Source: JBFAPK01 sp040676675 (lineage in GTDB: Bacteria; Actinomycetota; Actinomycetes; Mycobacteriales; Micromonosporaceae). Taken from it: a stretch of DNA of 64,000 nucleotides. The position numbers and the translations under genes are program-made. The stretch's first letter is position 1; every line of letters begins with the position of its first letter. Positions 57,739 through 64,000 of this stretch are shown in pieces. The notes beneath the pieces were generated by a model that saw nothing but the letters and a program-made list of their open reading frames with translations, searched no databases and was not told where the DNA came from. The stretch is taken from contig NZ_JBFAPK010000031.1 in NCBI RefSeq assembly GCF_040676675.1, positions 1 to 64,000 on the forward strand, in the 5' to 3' direction.

Positions 57739-58797
57739 ATGAGCCATGCCGGAGGTCACGGGGACGGTTCGAGCCGGGTGGGCGAGTCTGCTGTAGCGCG
57801 GTTGTTGGTGGCGGCGCGGGCGGGTGACGGCGATGCCTTCGGCCGTCTGGTGGGGCCGCTGCGCGACGAGTTGCGCGCGTACTGCTACCGGATGCTGGGG
57901 TCGATTCACGACGCGGAGGATGCGGTCCAGGACACCCTGGACCGGGCGTGGCGCAGCCTGGAGCGGTTCGAGGATCACGGATCGATCCGGCCGTGGCTGT
58001 ACAAGATCGCGACGAATCGGGCATTGACGATCATTGAACGTCGGGGACGGCGGGAGCTGCCCACCGACCTGAGCGCGGAAGGTCCGCCGCTGACCGAGGT
58101 GGCGTGGCTGGAGCCGTACCCGGATCGGCTGATGGGCTGGACGGCGCGGCTGAGCCCGGAAGCCCGCACCGTCGCGCGGGAGAGCGTGGAATTGGCGTTC
58201 GTCGCCGCCCTGCAGCAGCTGTCGGCGTCGCAGCGAGCGGTGCTGCTGCTGCGCGACGTGCTCGGCTACTCCGCCAGCGAGGTCGCCGAAGTGTTGGCCA
58301 CCACGGTCGCCGCGGTCAACAGCGCTCTCCGGCGGGCCCGCAAGGTCGTCGTCGAACAGCGGCCGGAACCCAGCCAGCAGCAGGCCCTCAAGGCGCTCGG
58401 CGACGCGGCACAACGGGAGCTGGCCCGGCGGTACGTGACCGCCTGGGAGGCCGGTGACGTCGACGCGATCGTGGCGATGCTGGCCGAGGACGCGCGGTAC
58501 TCGATGCCGCCGCTGGCGACCTGGTACGCCGGCCGGGCGGAAATCCGCGGGTTCCTGGTCGATGCGGTGCAGCGGTATCGCTGGCGGTTCCTGCCGGCGC
58601 GGGCGAACGGGCAGCTCGCGTTCGGCACCTACCTGTGGAGCGACGAGCGGGGCGCGTACGTCCCGGCGGGCCTGGACCTGCTGGCGCTGCGCGGGCGGCA
58701 CGTGGCCACGGTCGTCTCGTTCCTGGGCGCCGACTTCGCGACGTTCGGTCTGCCGGCCCAGCTGACCGAAGATGACGACTTTCCAGCCGCGCGATGA
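57739..58797 (+). CDS. ECF sigma factor with C-terminal SnoaL-like domain
   Basis: 352 residues. Region 2 (~18-90: 'DEDAFGRLVGPLRDELRAYCYRMLGSIHDAEDAVQDTLDRAWRSL', approximately) and region 4 (~150-205: 'LQQLSASQRAVLLLRDVLGYSASEVAEVLATTVAAVNSALRRARKVV') are followed by a NTF2/SnoaL-like domain (~225-345: 'YVTAWEAGDVDAIVAMLAEDARYSMPP', 'WYAGRAEIRGFL'). This is the layout of SigG/ECF41-ECF56-type factors, in which the SnoaL tail tunes activity without a classical anti-sigma factor. ATG at 57739 (also GTG at 57736). It is followed 63 bp later by a free SnoaL-like protein. Confidence 0.88.
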   Translation: MSHAGGHGDGSSRVGESAVARLLVAARAGDGDAFGRLVGPLRDELRAYCYRMLGSIHDAEDAVQDTLDRAWRSLERFEDHGSIRPWLYKIATNRALTIIERRGRRELPTDLSAEGPPLTEVAWLEPYPDRLMGWTARLSPEARTVARESVELAFVAALQQLSASQRAVLLLRDVLGYSASEVAEVLATTVAAVNSALRRARKVVVEQRPEPSQQQALKALGDAAQRELARRYVTAWEAGDVDAIVAMLAEDARYSMPPLATWYAGRAEIRGFLVDAVQRYRWRFLPARANGQLAFGTYLWSDERGAYVPAGLDLLALRGRHVATVVSFLGADFATFGLPAQLTEDDDFPAAR

Positions 58798-58860
58798 GTT
58801 TGCCGACCGGCCCGGGTTGTAGTCCCGACGGACGCATCGACCCGGAAGGACGAGCCGACC

Positions 58861-59265
58861 ATGGCTACCAACGAGGAACAGATCCGCACCCTGATCGAGC
58901 GCTGGGCCGAGGCGGTCCACCACGGCGATCTCACCGGAGTCCTCGCCGACCACACCGAGGACATCGTGATGTTCGACGTACCGCCGCCCCATCAGGGAGT
59001 GCGTGGCCTCGACGCCTACCGCGAGACGTGGCCGCCGTTCTTCCGGTGGCAGGCCCGGGGCGCGTCGTTCGAAATCGAGTCACTGGACGTCACCGCCGGC
59101 GAGGACGTCGCCTTCGCGTACGCCCTGCTGCGCTGCGGCACCGAGCGCGACTTCGCCGACAATCCCGACAACCGCCTCCGGCTGACGTTCGGTCTGCGTA
59201 AGCGGGCGGGCCGGTGGGTCGTGACCCACGAGCACCACTCCTTCCCGCTCGCCAGCCAGGGCTGA
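58861..59265 (+). CDS. SnoaL-like (NTF2-fold) protein
   Basis: 134 residues of the SnoaL/NTF2-like fold ('IRTLIERWAEAVHHGDLTGVLADHTEDIVMFDVPPPHQGVRGLDAYRETW', 'HEHHSFPL'). It probably binds or processes a small molecule; the catalytic activity is unknown. ATG at 58861 with GGAAGGA ~7 nt upstream. Directly follows a sigma factor that carries the same fold as its C-terminal domain, which suggests the two respond to the same ligand or that the gene is a target of the sigma factor. Confidence 0.85.
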   Translation: MATNEEQIRTLIERWAEAVHHGDLTGVLADHTEDIVMFDVPPPHQGVRGLDAYRETWPPFFRWQARGASFEIESLDVTAGEDVAFAYALLRCGTERDFADNPDNRLRLTFGLRKRAGRWVVTHEHHSFPLASQG

Positions 59266-59392
59266 CCGGGTCCGGGTGCGGGGTCTCGCGGATGCTCTGC
59301 CTGCTGCGACTGTCCAGCGACCAGCGGCCCGAGAGTTTGGCCGACTGGTTCGAACGGGACAACTGAGACCAATGCGTCTGGAGGGACGACGA

Positions 59393-59418
59393 AGGCCGGT
59401 CCCGTACGGGGCCGGCCT
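59393..59418 (-). terminator. terminator for tRNA-Ser(GGA)
   Basis: A 12-bp stem (one mismatch) with a short loop (TA), 24 nt beyond the tRNA 3' end on the minus strand. Confidence 0.55.
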
Positions 59419-59442
59419 CGGCGTTCTGTCTGCTCAGGTGAG

Positions 59443-59527
59443 CGGAGGATACGAGATTCGAACTCGTGAGGGTGTTAACCCAACACGCTTTCCAAGCGTG
59501 CGCCCTAGGCCTCTAGGCGAATCCTCC
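59443..59527 (-). tRNA. tRNA-Ser (anticodon GGA)
   Basis: Minus strand: acceptor GGAGGAT pairs with ATCCTCC; anticodon loop CTTGGAAA gives GGA; class II long variable arm; T-arm with TTCGAAT; discriminator G; CCA not encoded. 85 nt long. It lies between the SnoaL-like gene and the SRP RNA. Confidence 0.94.
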
Positions 59528-59610
59528 GTCGGACAGGATACAGGTCCACGGGCGTACGCTCACAACCGCCACCGGGTGAAGATCGCCCCGGCGGCCGGGT
59601 AGACTCGACG

Positions 59611-59700
59611 GTACCCCTCGTGCGGCGTGTATCTCGTGAACCTCCCCAGGGCCGGAAGGCAGCAAGGATAAGCGAGCTCTGGCGGGTGCACGGGGGGCCT
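59611..59700 (+). ncRNA. ffs: signal recognition particle RNA (small bacterial type)
   Basis: Contains the conserved SRP54 (Ffh)-binding helix 8 core: CCAGGGCCGGAAGGCAGCA, with the GGAA tetraloop and GCAGCAAGG symmetric-loop side, followed by GCGGGTGC. Its 5' CCCCTCGTGC pairs with the 3' GCACGGGGGG. A -10-like TAGACT at 59599-59604 places the 5' end at about 59611. The RNA guides nascent membrane proteins to the membrane with Ffh. Confidence 0.93.
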
Positions 59701-59805
59701 TTCTGTCTCCGGGAGCGGCCGAGCGAGGCCCCCGGCGGCCCCCGCGATCTTGACATCGGGGACGGCTGCGCCAAGGTGGGAGGAAGCCGACCGAAGGAGC
59801 CTGTC

Positions 59806-60240
59806 ATGACCACGGCGAACCGTCCCGGTTTCCACCTTGCCATCCCGGTTGACGACCTCGACCGCGCCCGCGCCTTCTACGGCGGGGTGCTCGGCCTGGC
59901 CGAGGGGCGCTCGGCGAGCCACTGGGTGGACTGGAACTTCTACGGACACCAGGTGGTGACCCACGTGGTGCCGAGGTCGCCCGAGCAGGCCGATGCCGGG
60001 CGCAACCCGGTCGACGGGCACGACGTGCCGGTACCGCACTTCGGGCTGATCCTCACGATCGAGGACTTCCACGCCCTGGCCGACCGGATCAAGGCGGCCG
60101 GTGCCGAGTTCGTGATCGAGCCGTACCTGCGCTTCGCCGGGGAGCCCGGGGAGCAGTGGACCATGTTCTTCCGCGATCCGGCCGGCAACGCGCTGGAGTT
60201 CAAGGCGTTCAAGGACGAGGCGCAGCTCTTCGCCAAGTGA
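59806..60240 (+). CDS. VOC family protein (glyoxalase/dioxygenase-like)
   Basis: 144 residues with two VOC modules: 'FHLAIPVDDLDRARAFYGGVLGL' and 'HFGLILTIEDFHALADRIKAAGAEFVIEPYL', ending 'MFFRDPAGNALEFKAF'. The conserved H, H and E metal-ligand positions of VOC enzymes are plausible (H10 region, H in 'HFGLIL', E in 'LEF'). It resembles the group annotated as VOC/glyoxalase close to SRP RNA genes. Substrate unknown. ATG at 59806 with GAAGGAG 7 nt upstream. Confidence 0.9.
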   Translation: MTTANRPGFHLAIPVDDLDRARAFYGGVLGLAEGRSASHWVDWNFYGHQVVTHVVPRSPEQADAGRNPVDGHDVPVPHFGLILTIEDFHALADRIKAAGAEFVIEPYLRFAGEPGEQWTMFFRDPAGNALEFKAFKDEAQLFAK

Positions 60241-60438
60241 GCGGCCGGGGAGCGGACCAGGTCGGCCCGGGAGCGGGCCGACCTGGCACGGGAACCGACC
60301 GGGTTGGCCGGTGGGCACGGTGAATGCCGCCACCGGAGCTTGATCGACGTGGAAATCGTCGGCGGGGCGTGCCAGCCTGTCAGACGGCCCGCCCCACCGG
60401 GGGTGGAGAATGGCTCGGTCGAGAGGAGGCGGGGCAGA

Positions 60439-63039
60439 GTGGCGCTCGCGCTCTACCGCAAGTACCGGCCGCGTACGTTCGCCGAGGTCATCGGGCAGGA
60501 GCACGTCACCGAACCGCTGTCGGCTGCCCTGCGCAGCGGGCGGCTGCATCACGCCTACCTCTTCTCCGGCCCACGCGGCTGCGGCAAGACCTCCAGCGCC
60601 CGGATCCTGGCCCGCTCGCTCAACTGCGAGCAGGGCCCGACGCCGGAGCCGTGCGGGGTCTGCGCGTCCTGCAAGGCGCTGGCCACCGACGGCGCCGGCT
60701 CGATCGACGTGATCGAGATCGACGCGGCCAGCCACGGTGGCGTCGACGACGCCCGTGAGCTGCGCGAGCGTGCCTTCTTCGCCCCGGCCAGCAGCCGCTT
60801 CAAGATCTACGTCATCGACGAGGCGCACATGGTCTCGTCGGCCGGCTTCAACGCCCTGCTCAAGCTGGTCGAGGAGCCGCCGGAGTACGTCAAGTTCATC
60901 TTCGCGACGACCGAGCCGGAGAAGGTCCTCGGGACGATCAAGTCGCGTACCCACCACTACCCGTTCCGGCTGATCCCGCCGGGCGTGCTCCGGCCGTACC
61001 TCGAACAGCTCACCGCCGCCGAGGGCGTCAAGGTCGATCCCGCGGTCTTCCCGCTGGTCGTACGCGCCGGCGGCGGCAGCGCCCGGGACACCCTGTCGGT
61101 GCTGGACCAGCTCATCGCCGGGGCCGGCGAGGAGGGCGTCAGCTACGCCCGCGCGGTGGCCCTGCTCGGGGTCACCGACGCGGCGCTGCTCGACGAGATG
61201 TGCGACGCGCTCGCCGCCGGGGACGGCGCCGCCGCGTACGCGACCGTGGACCGGGTCGCCGAGGCCGGACACGACCCCCGCCGCTTCGCCGCCGACCTGC
61301 TGGAGCGGCTGCGGGACCTGATCGTCCTGCAACAGGTCCCCGACGCGGTCGCCAAGGGCCTCATCGACGGCCCCGACGACCAGCTCGAACGGATGGCCGC
61401 CCAGGCCCAGCGGCTCGGCCCGGCGACCCTGTCGCGCTGCGCCGACATCGTGCACAACGGCCTGGTCGAGATGCGCGGTACGACCGCTCCCCGCCTGCTG
61501 CTGGAGCTGATCTGCGCGCGGATGCTGCTGCCCGGCGTCGACGACTCCGCCGGTGGGCTGCTGCAACGCCTCGAACGGATGGAGCGCCGGCTGGCGGGCG
61601 CCGAACTGCCGTCGGCCGCCGCCGGCTCCGCACCGGCCGCCGCCGCGGCACCGGTACGCCCGGCGCCCGCTCCGGAGGCCGCCCCCGCCGCTCCGGCGCG
61701 ACCGGCCCCGACCGGTCCCGCCCCGGCGGCCGAGGCACCGGCGCAGCCGGCACCCGCCCGCCCGGCGCCGACCGAGGCGGCGCGGCCCGACCCGGTCAGC
61801 CCCGAGCCGCCGCGAGCCGCCCCCGCCCCGCCGCCCGTACCGGGGCCCGGGGAGGTGGGCGCGGCGGACATCGGCGCCGTGGAGCGGTACTGGCCGGCGA
61901 TCGTCGAGCAGACCAAGCACCGCCGGGTCGTGTGGAGCCTGATGCAGAACGTCACGCCGCACGCGCTCGACGGCAACACGCTGGTGCTGCGGGCCAACAA
62001 CCCCGGCATCGCCAACCGGTTCAACGACGACGGCCTGCTCACCGTGCTCCGCGACGCGCTGCGCGCCGTGCTGAAGGTCCAGTGGCAGATCCGGTGCGAG
62101 CTGGCCGGCGGCCCGGCGGGCCCCGCGCGCCCGGCGGCCGGACCGCCGCCCGCGCGGGGCGGCGGTCGTCCACAGAACGAGCCCGCCCCGGCCAACCGCC
62201 CGCCGGCACCGGCACCGGCCCAGCCTCCGGCGGCGAGCCGTGCGGCCCAGACCGCGCCGACGAGCCGCGCGGCCCAGCCCGCGGCGACCGAGTCGGACGA
62301 CTCCGGCTGGCCCGAGCCGGCGAGGCCCGGTGGCGGGGCACCGACGGGCGGGGCACCGACGGCGGCGGCCCCGGTGGACGAGGAGTGGCCGGAGCCGGCC
62401 CGCCCGGGCGGCGGCGCGGCCTCCGCGCCGGTCTCCGCACCGGCGACCGGCGCGCCGGCACCCTCGGCCGGCCCGGCCGGCAACGGAGGCCCCGCCGGCA
62501 CCGGAACTTCGGTCGGCAACGCAACCGCTGCCGGCAACGGCACTCCGGCCGGCGCCCCGGTGAACGGCGGCGGTTCCGCCCAACCCGGAGCCTCGACCGT
62601 GGCGTCCGCGGCGCGTACCCCCGCCGCCGGTAGCGGCCGGACCGGCGGCAACGGTGGGGCCGCGACCGCCGTGGCGGGCAACGGCCCGGCCGGCGGTGGT
62701 CGCCCGGTGAGCCCGGCGCTGGCGGCGGCCCGGGCGGCGGCGGCCGGGCGCGCGGCGCGTACCCCGGCGGGAGCGGCACCGGCGGCGGCCGCGACCCGGG
62801 TCGCGGACAGCGACTGGGCCGGCGAGCCGCCCTACGACCCGGATTACGACGGCCCGGTGCGGCCCGGTGCGGCGCCGGCGCCGGCGGCCGTGACCTACGA
62901 GGGGTTCGACCCCGGCGACGAGCCGACCGACGAGGTGATCGACGAGCGGACCGCCCGGCAGACCAGCGAGCAGCAGGCGGTGCAGCTGTTGCAGCAGGCG
63001 CTCGGCGCGGAGCGGATCGGCGAGACGGACCTCACGTAG
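60439..63039 (+). CDS. dnaX: DNA polymerase III subunit gamma and tau
   Basis: 866 residues, the clamp-loader motor. The AAA+ ATPase at ~1-235 has Walker A 'GPRGCGKTSS', a four-Cys zinc module ('NCEQ...PCGVCASCKAL'), Walker B 'VIDEAHM' and sensor 'FATTEPEKV'; the clamp-loader collar runs to ~370. Residues ~380-520 and ~560-780 are Ala/Pro-rich linkers flanking a conserved domain (~475-555: 'WPAIVEQTKHRRVVWSLMQNVTPHALDGNTLVLRANN') that binds DnaE. GTG at 60439 is used because family similarity starts at 'ALALYRKYRPRTFAEVIGQ' and GGAGG lies ~9 nt ahead. The frame is open to 60304 without a site. recR usually follows but is not found here. Confidence 0.96.
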   Translation: MALALYRKYRPRTFAEVIGQEHVTEPLSAALRSGRLHHAYLFSGPRGCGKTSSARILARSLNCEQGPTPEPCGVCASCKALATDGAGSIDVIEIDAASHGGVDDARELRERAFFAPASSRFKIYVIDEAHMVSSAGFNALLKLVEEPPEYVKFIFATTEPEKVLGTIKSRTHHYPFRLIPPGVLRPYLEQLTAAEGVKVDPAVFPLVVRAGGGSARDTLSVLDQLIAGAGEEGVSYARAVALLGVTDAALLDEMCDALAAGDGAAAYATVDRVAEAGHDPRRFAADLLERLRDLIVLQQVPDAVAKGLIDGPDDQLERMAAQAQRLGPATLSRCADIVHNGLVEMRGTTAPRLLLELICARMLLPGVDDSAGGLLQRLERMERRLAGAELPSAAAGSAPAAAAAPVRPAPAPEAAPAAPARPAPTGPAPAAEAPAQPAPARPAPTEAARPDPVSPEPPRAAPAPPPVPGPGEVGAADIGAVERYWPAIVEQTKHRRVVWSLMQNVTPHALDGNTLVLRANNPGIANRFNDDGLLTVLRDALRAVLKVQWQIRCELAGGPAGPARPAAGPPPARGGGRPQNEPAPANRPPAPAPAQPPAASRAAQTAPTSRAAQPAATESDDSGWPEPARPGGGAPTGGAPTAAAPVDEEWPEPARPGGGAASAPVSAPATGAPAPSAGPAGNGGPAGTGTSVGNATAAGNGTPAGAPVNGGGSAQPGASTVASAARTPAAGSGRTGGNGGAATAVAGNGPAGGGRPVSPALAAARAAAAGRAARTPAGAAPAAAATRVADSDWAGEPPYDPDYDGPVRPGAAPAPAAVTYEGFDPGDEPTDEVIDERTARQTSEQQAVQLLQQALGAERIGETDLT

Positions 63040-63131
63040 CGCCGGGGCGTGGTCGACCTCGCGCGACGGTCGCGAGGCGGCGCCGCGGCCGGGTACCTGG
63101 CCGCGGCCGGGTACCGGTCACGGTCGGGGCG

Positions 63132-63611
63132 TCACGCGGCATCGCCCGGGACGGTCGCGTCCACGGGGTCACCCGAGCGGATGTGCACGTCCGCCGGCGC
63201 GAACCGGGTGCCGTCGGCGGCCACGAAGGCCAGTCGGACCCGCCCGCCGGTGGACGGGTCGGTACAGACCGGGGTCCTGCTCTCCTCGACCGGTAGGTGC
63301 CGGTCGCCCCATTCACCGAGGGCGAAGATGATCGTCTTGAGCTCCTCGCCGGCCTCGGTGAGCTGGTACTCCTCGCGGCCCCGGCCGCCGTTCTCCCGGT
63401 ACGGGCGCCGCGTCAGCACACCGGCGTCGACCAGCCGGGCGAGCCGGGAGCTGAGCAGATCGGGGGCCAGTCCGAGCCGCGCCCGGATGTCCGAGAAGCG
63501 GCTCCGCCCCCAGAAGCACTCCCGCACGATGAGCATCGTCCAGCGGTCGCCGAGCAGGGCCAGCGAGCGCGCGATCGCGCAGGTCGCGTCCAGTCCAGGT
63601 GTCGCAGCCAT
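63132..63611 (-). CDS. HxlR-family winged-helix regulator
   Basis: 159 residues. The HxlR core is plain: 'CAIARSLALLGDRWTMLIVRECFWGRSRFSDIRARLGLAPDLLSSRLARLVDAGVLTRRPY', then 'REEYQLTEAGEEL'. An acidic extension of ~45 residues follows. A Cys at the core N-terminus is the reactive position in thiol/aldehyde-sensing members. It diverges from the MFS transporter gene by ~110 bp, so it probably regulates that gene. ATG at 63611; the frame is open to 63635. Confidence 0.92.
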   Translation of the reverse strand: MAATPGLDATCAIARSLALLGDRWTMLIVRECFWGRSRFSDIRARLGLAPDLLSSRLARLVDAGVLTRRPYRENGGRGREEYQLTEAGEELKTIIFALGEWGDRHLPVEESRTPVCTDPSTGGRVRLAFVAADGTRFAPADVHIRSGDPVDATVPGDAA

Positions 63612-63721
63612 GGGTCCCGATGATAGACGCCACATCGGCCATATCTGAATAGGTTTTTCCTACCCAGCTGTTCTACGGTTGCCGACGCCCGAGCAACCCG
63701 CAGAGCCGAGGGGACGAACAA
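63612..63721. promoter_or_regulatory. divergent HxlR/MFS promoter region
   Basis: AT-richer than the surroundings (GCCATATCTGAATAGG, TTTTTCCTACCC at ~63637-63665). GAATAGG...CCTA resembles half-sites of a short inverted repeat (TAGG/CCTA, 63648-63664) that could bind the HxlR dimer. Confidence 0.4.
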
Positions 63722-64000
63722 GTGGTTTCTGGCCCAGGTCCGCAGGAACAGGAGCGCGACCAGGCGCCGCCCAGGGCGGCGTTCTGGGTGGCCGCCGCCG
63801 TCGCGGCGCTCGCGCTGTGGACGAGCGCGGCGCCCACGATGACGTACCCGATCTACGCCAGCAGGTGGCATCTCACCCCGGCGATCACGACGCTCGTCTT
63901 CGCCGTGCACCCGGTGGTGCTGGTCGCGGTCCTCGTCCTCTTCGGGGGCGTCTCGGACCACATCGGCCGCCGGGCGGCCATCCGGTACGGCCTCGCCGCC
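63722..64000 (+). CDS. MFS transporter, 5' part (cut by window end)
   Basis: The first 93 codons of a membrane transporter: GTG at 63722 with GAGGGG 8 nt upstream, a hydrophilic start of ~20 residues, then helix 1 ('AAFWVAAAVAALALWTSAAPTMTYPIYAS'), helix 2 ('TTLVFAVHPVVLVAVLVLFGG') and motif A 'GGVSDHIGRRAAIRYG', which identifies the MFS. The remainder lies outside the window. It is likely a drug or aromatic-compound efflux pump controlled by the divergent HxlR gene. Confidence 0.85.
   Translation, partial: MVSGPGPQEQERDQAPPRAAFWVAAAVAALALWTSAAPTMTYPIYASRWHLTPAITTLVFAVHPVVLVAVLVLFGGVSDHIGRRAAIRYGLAA

Noticed and set aside
59560..62583. Very long minus-strand open frame (~1000 codons) opposite dnaX
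   Set aside because: It is the shadow of dnaX in GC-rich DNA; the product is low-complexity Arg/Gly/Ala with no motif, and it also runs through the SRP RNA region.

Overview
The window is high-GC actinobacterial chromosome, most likely from the family Micromonosporaceae (Micromonospora-like). This is inferred from the strong G+C bias at third codon positions, frequent GTG and TTG starts, the DUF6230/DUF6114 pair, many ECF sigma factors and many secreted hydrolases. It opens in the last ~78 nt of a 5S rRNA, so an rRNA operon lies just upstream. Near the other end are tRNA-Ser(GGA), the signal recognition particle RNA and dnaX. The last gene, an MFS transporter, is cut by the window edge.

Layout. 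0.1-4.2 kb: an F420-dependent reductase-like protein, an HTH/membrane/lectin-like protein, and NudC. 4.3-11.4 kb: a very large secreted nuclease/5'-nucleotidase fusion, then the DUF6230/DUF6114 membrane pair. 11.5-18.8 kb: a DUF885 protein, an EamA exporter, a PHP protein, an M23 lipoprotein, small hypotheticals, and the tRNA deaminase tadA with its usual partner. A cluster of DnaA-box-like sites follows at 18.9 kb. 19.0-24.9 kb: a response regulator/sensor kinase pair divergent from a lipoprotein-adaptor-ATPase-permease operon, which looks like a self-contained regulated MacB-type exporter. 24.9-26.0 kb: a long inverted repeat, a DUF559 nuclease remnant and deoD.

26.0-about 34.8 kb is accessory DNA anchored on tRNA-Ser(CGA). 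An exact 64-bp direct repeat of the tRNA 3' part and its downstream flank (26038-26101 and 30599-30662) encloses 4.5 kb. This segment holds an HTH regulator, a divergent three-gene operon of unknown function and a HicA/HicB toxin-antitoxin pair; no integrase is visible. A third, decayed copy of the tRNA end and its terminator lies at 33.3 kb, bounding a second segment (MarR, VOC, YdeI-like, a sigma-factor remnant, AhpD-like). Just beyond is a compact operon with a tiny ORF, a HIT nucleotide hydrolase and a membrane protein of the 'YLDxxYLxQE' type.

34.8-64 kb returns to chromosomal character: regulator/short-chain dehydrogenase, an LPxTG-like surface protein, two head-to-head ECF sigma/membrane-protein operons, a beta-lactamase-fold protein, ArsR/MFS, a LuxR-type regulator, two secreted proteins sharing a duplicated TTG-start leader, and an operon of sigma factor, membrane partners and a deacetylase-glycosyltransferase fusion. 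It continues with a second secreted protease, a GH19 chitinase with a palindromic operator candidate, an ECF sigma factor with a SnoaL-like tail beside a free SnoaL protein, tRNA-Ser(GGA), SRP RNA, a VOC protein, dnaX and an HxlR/MFS pair. All functional calls rest on reading motifs and family resemblance by eye; no database search was run.
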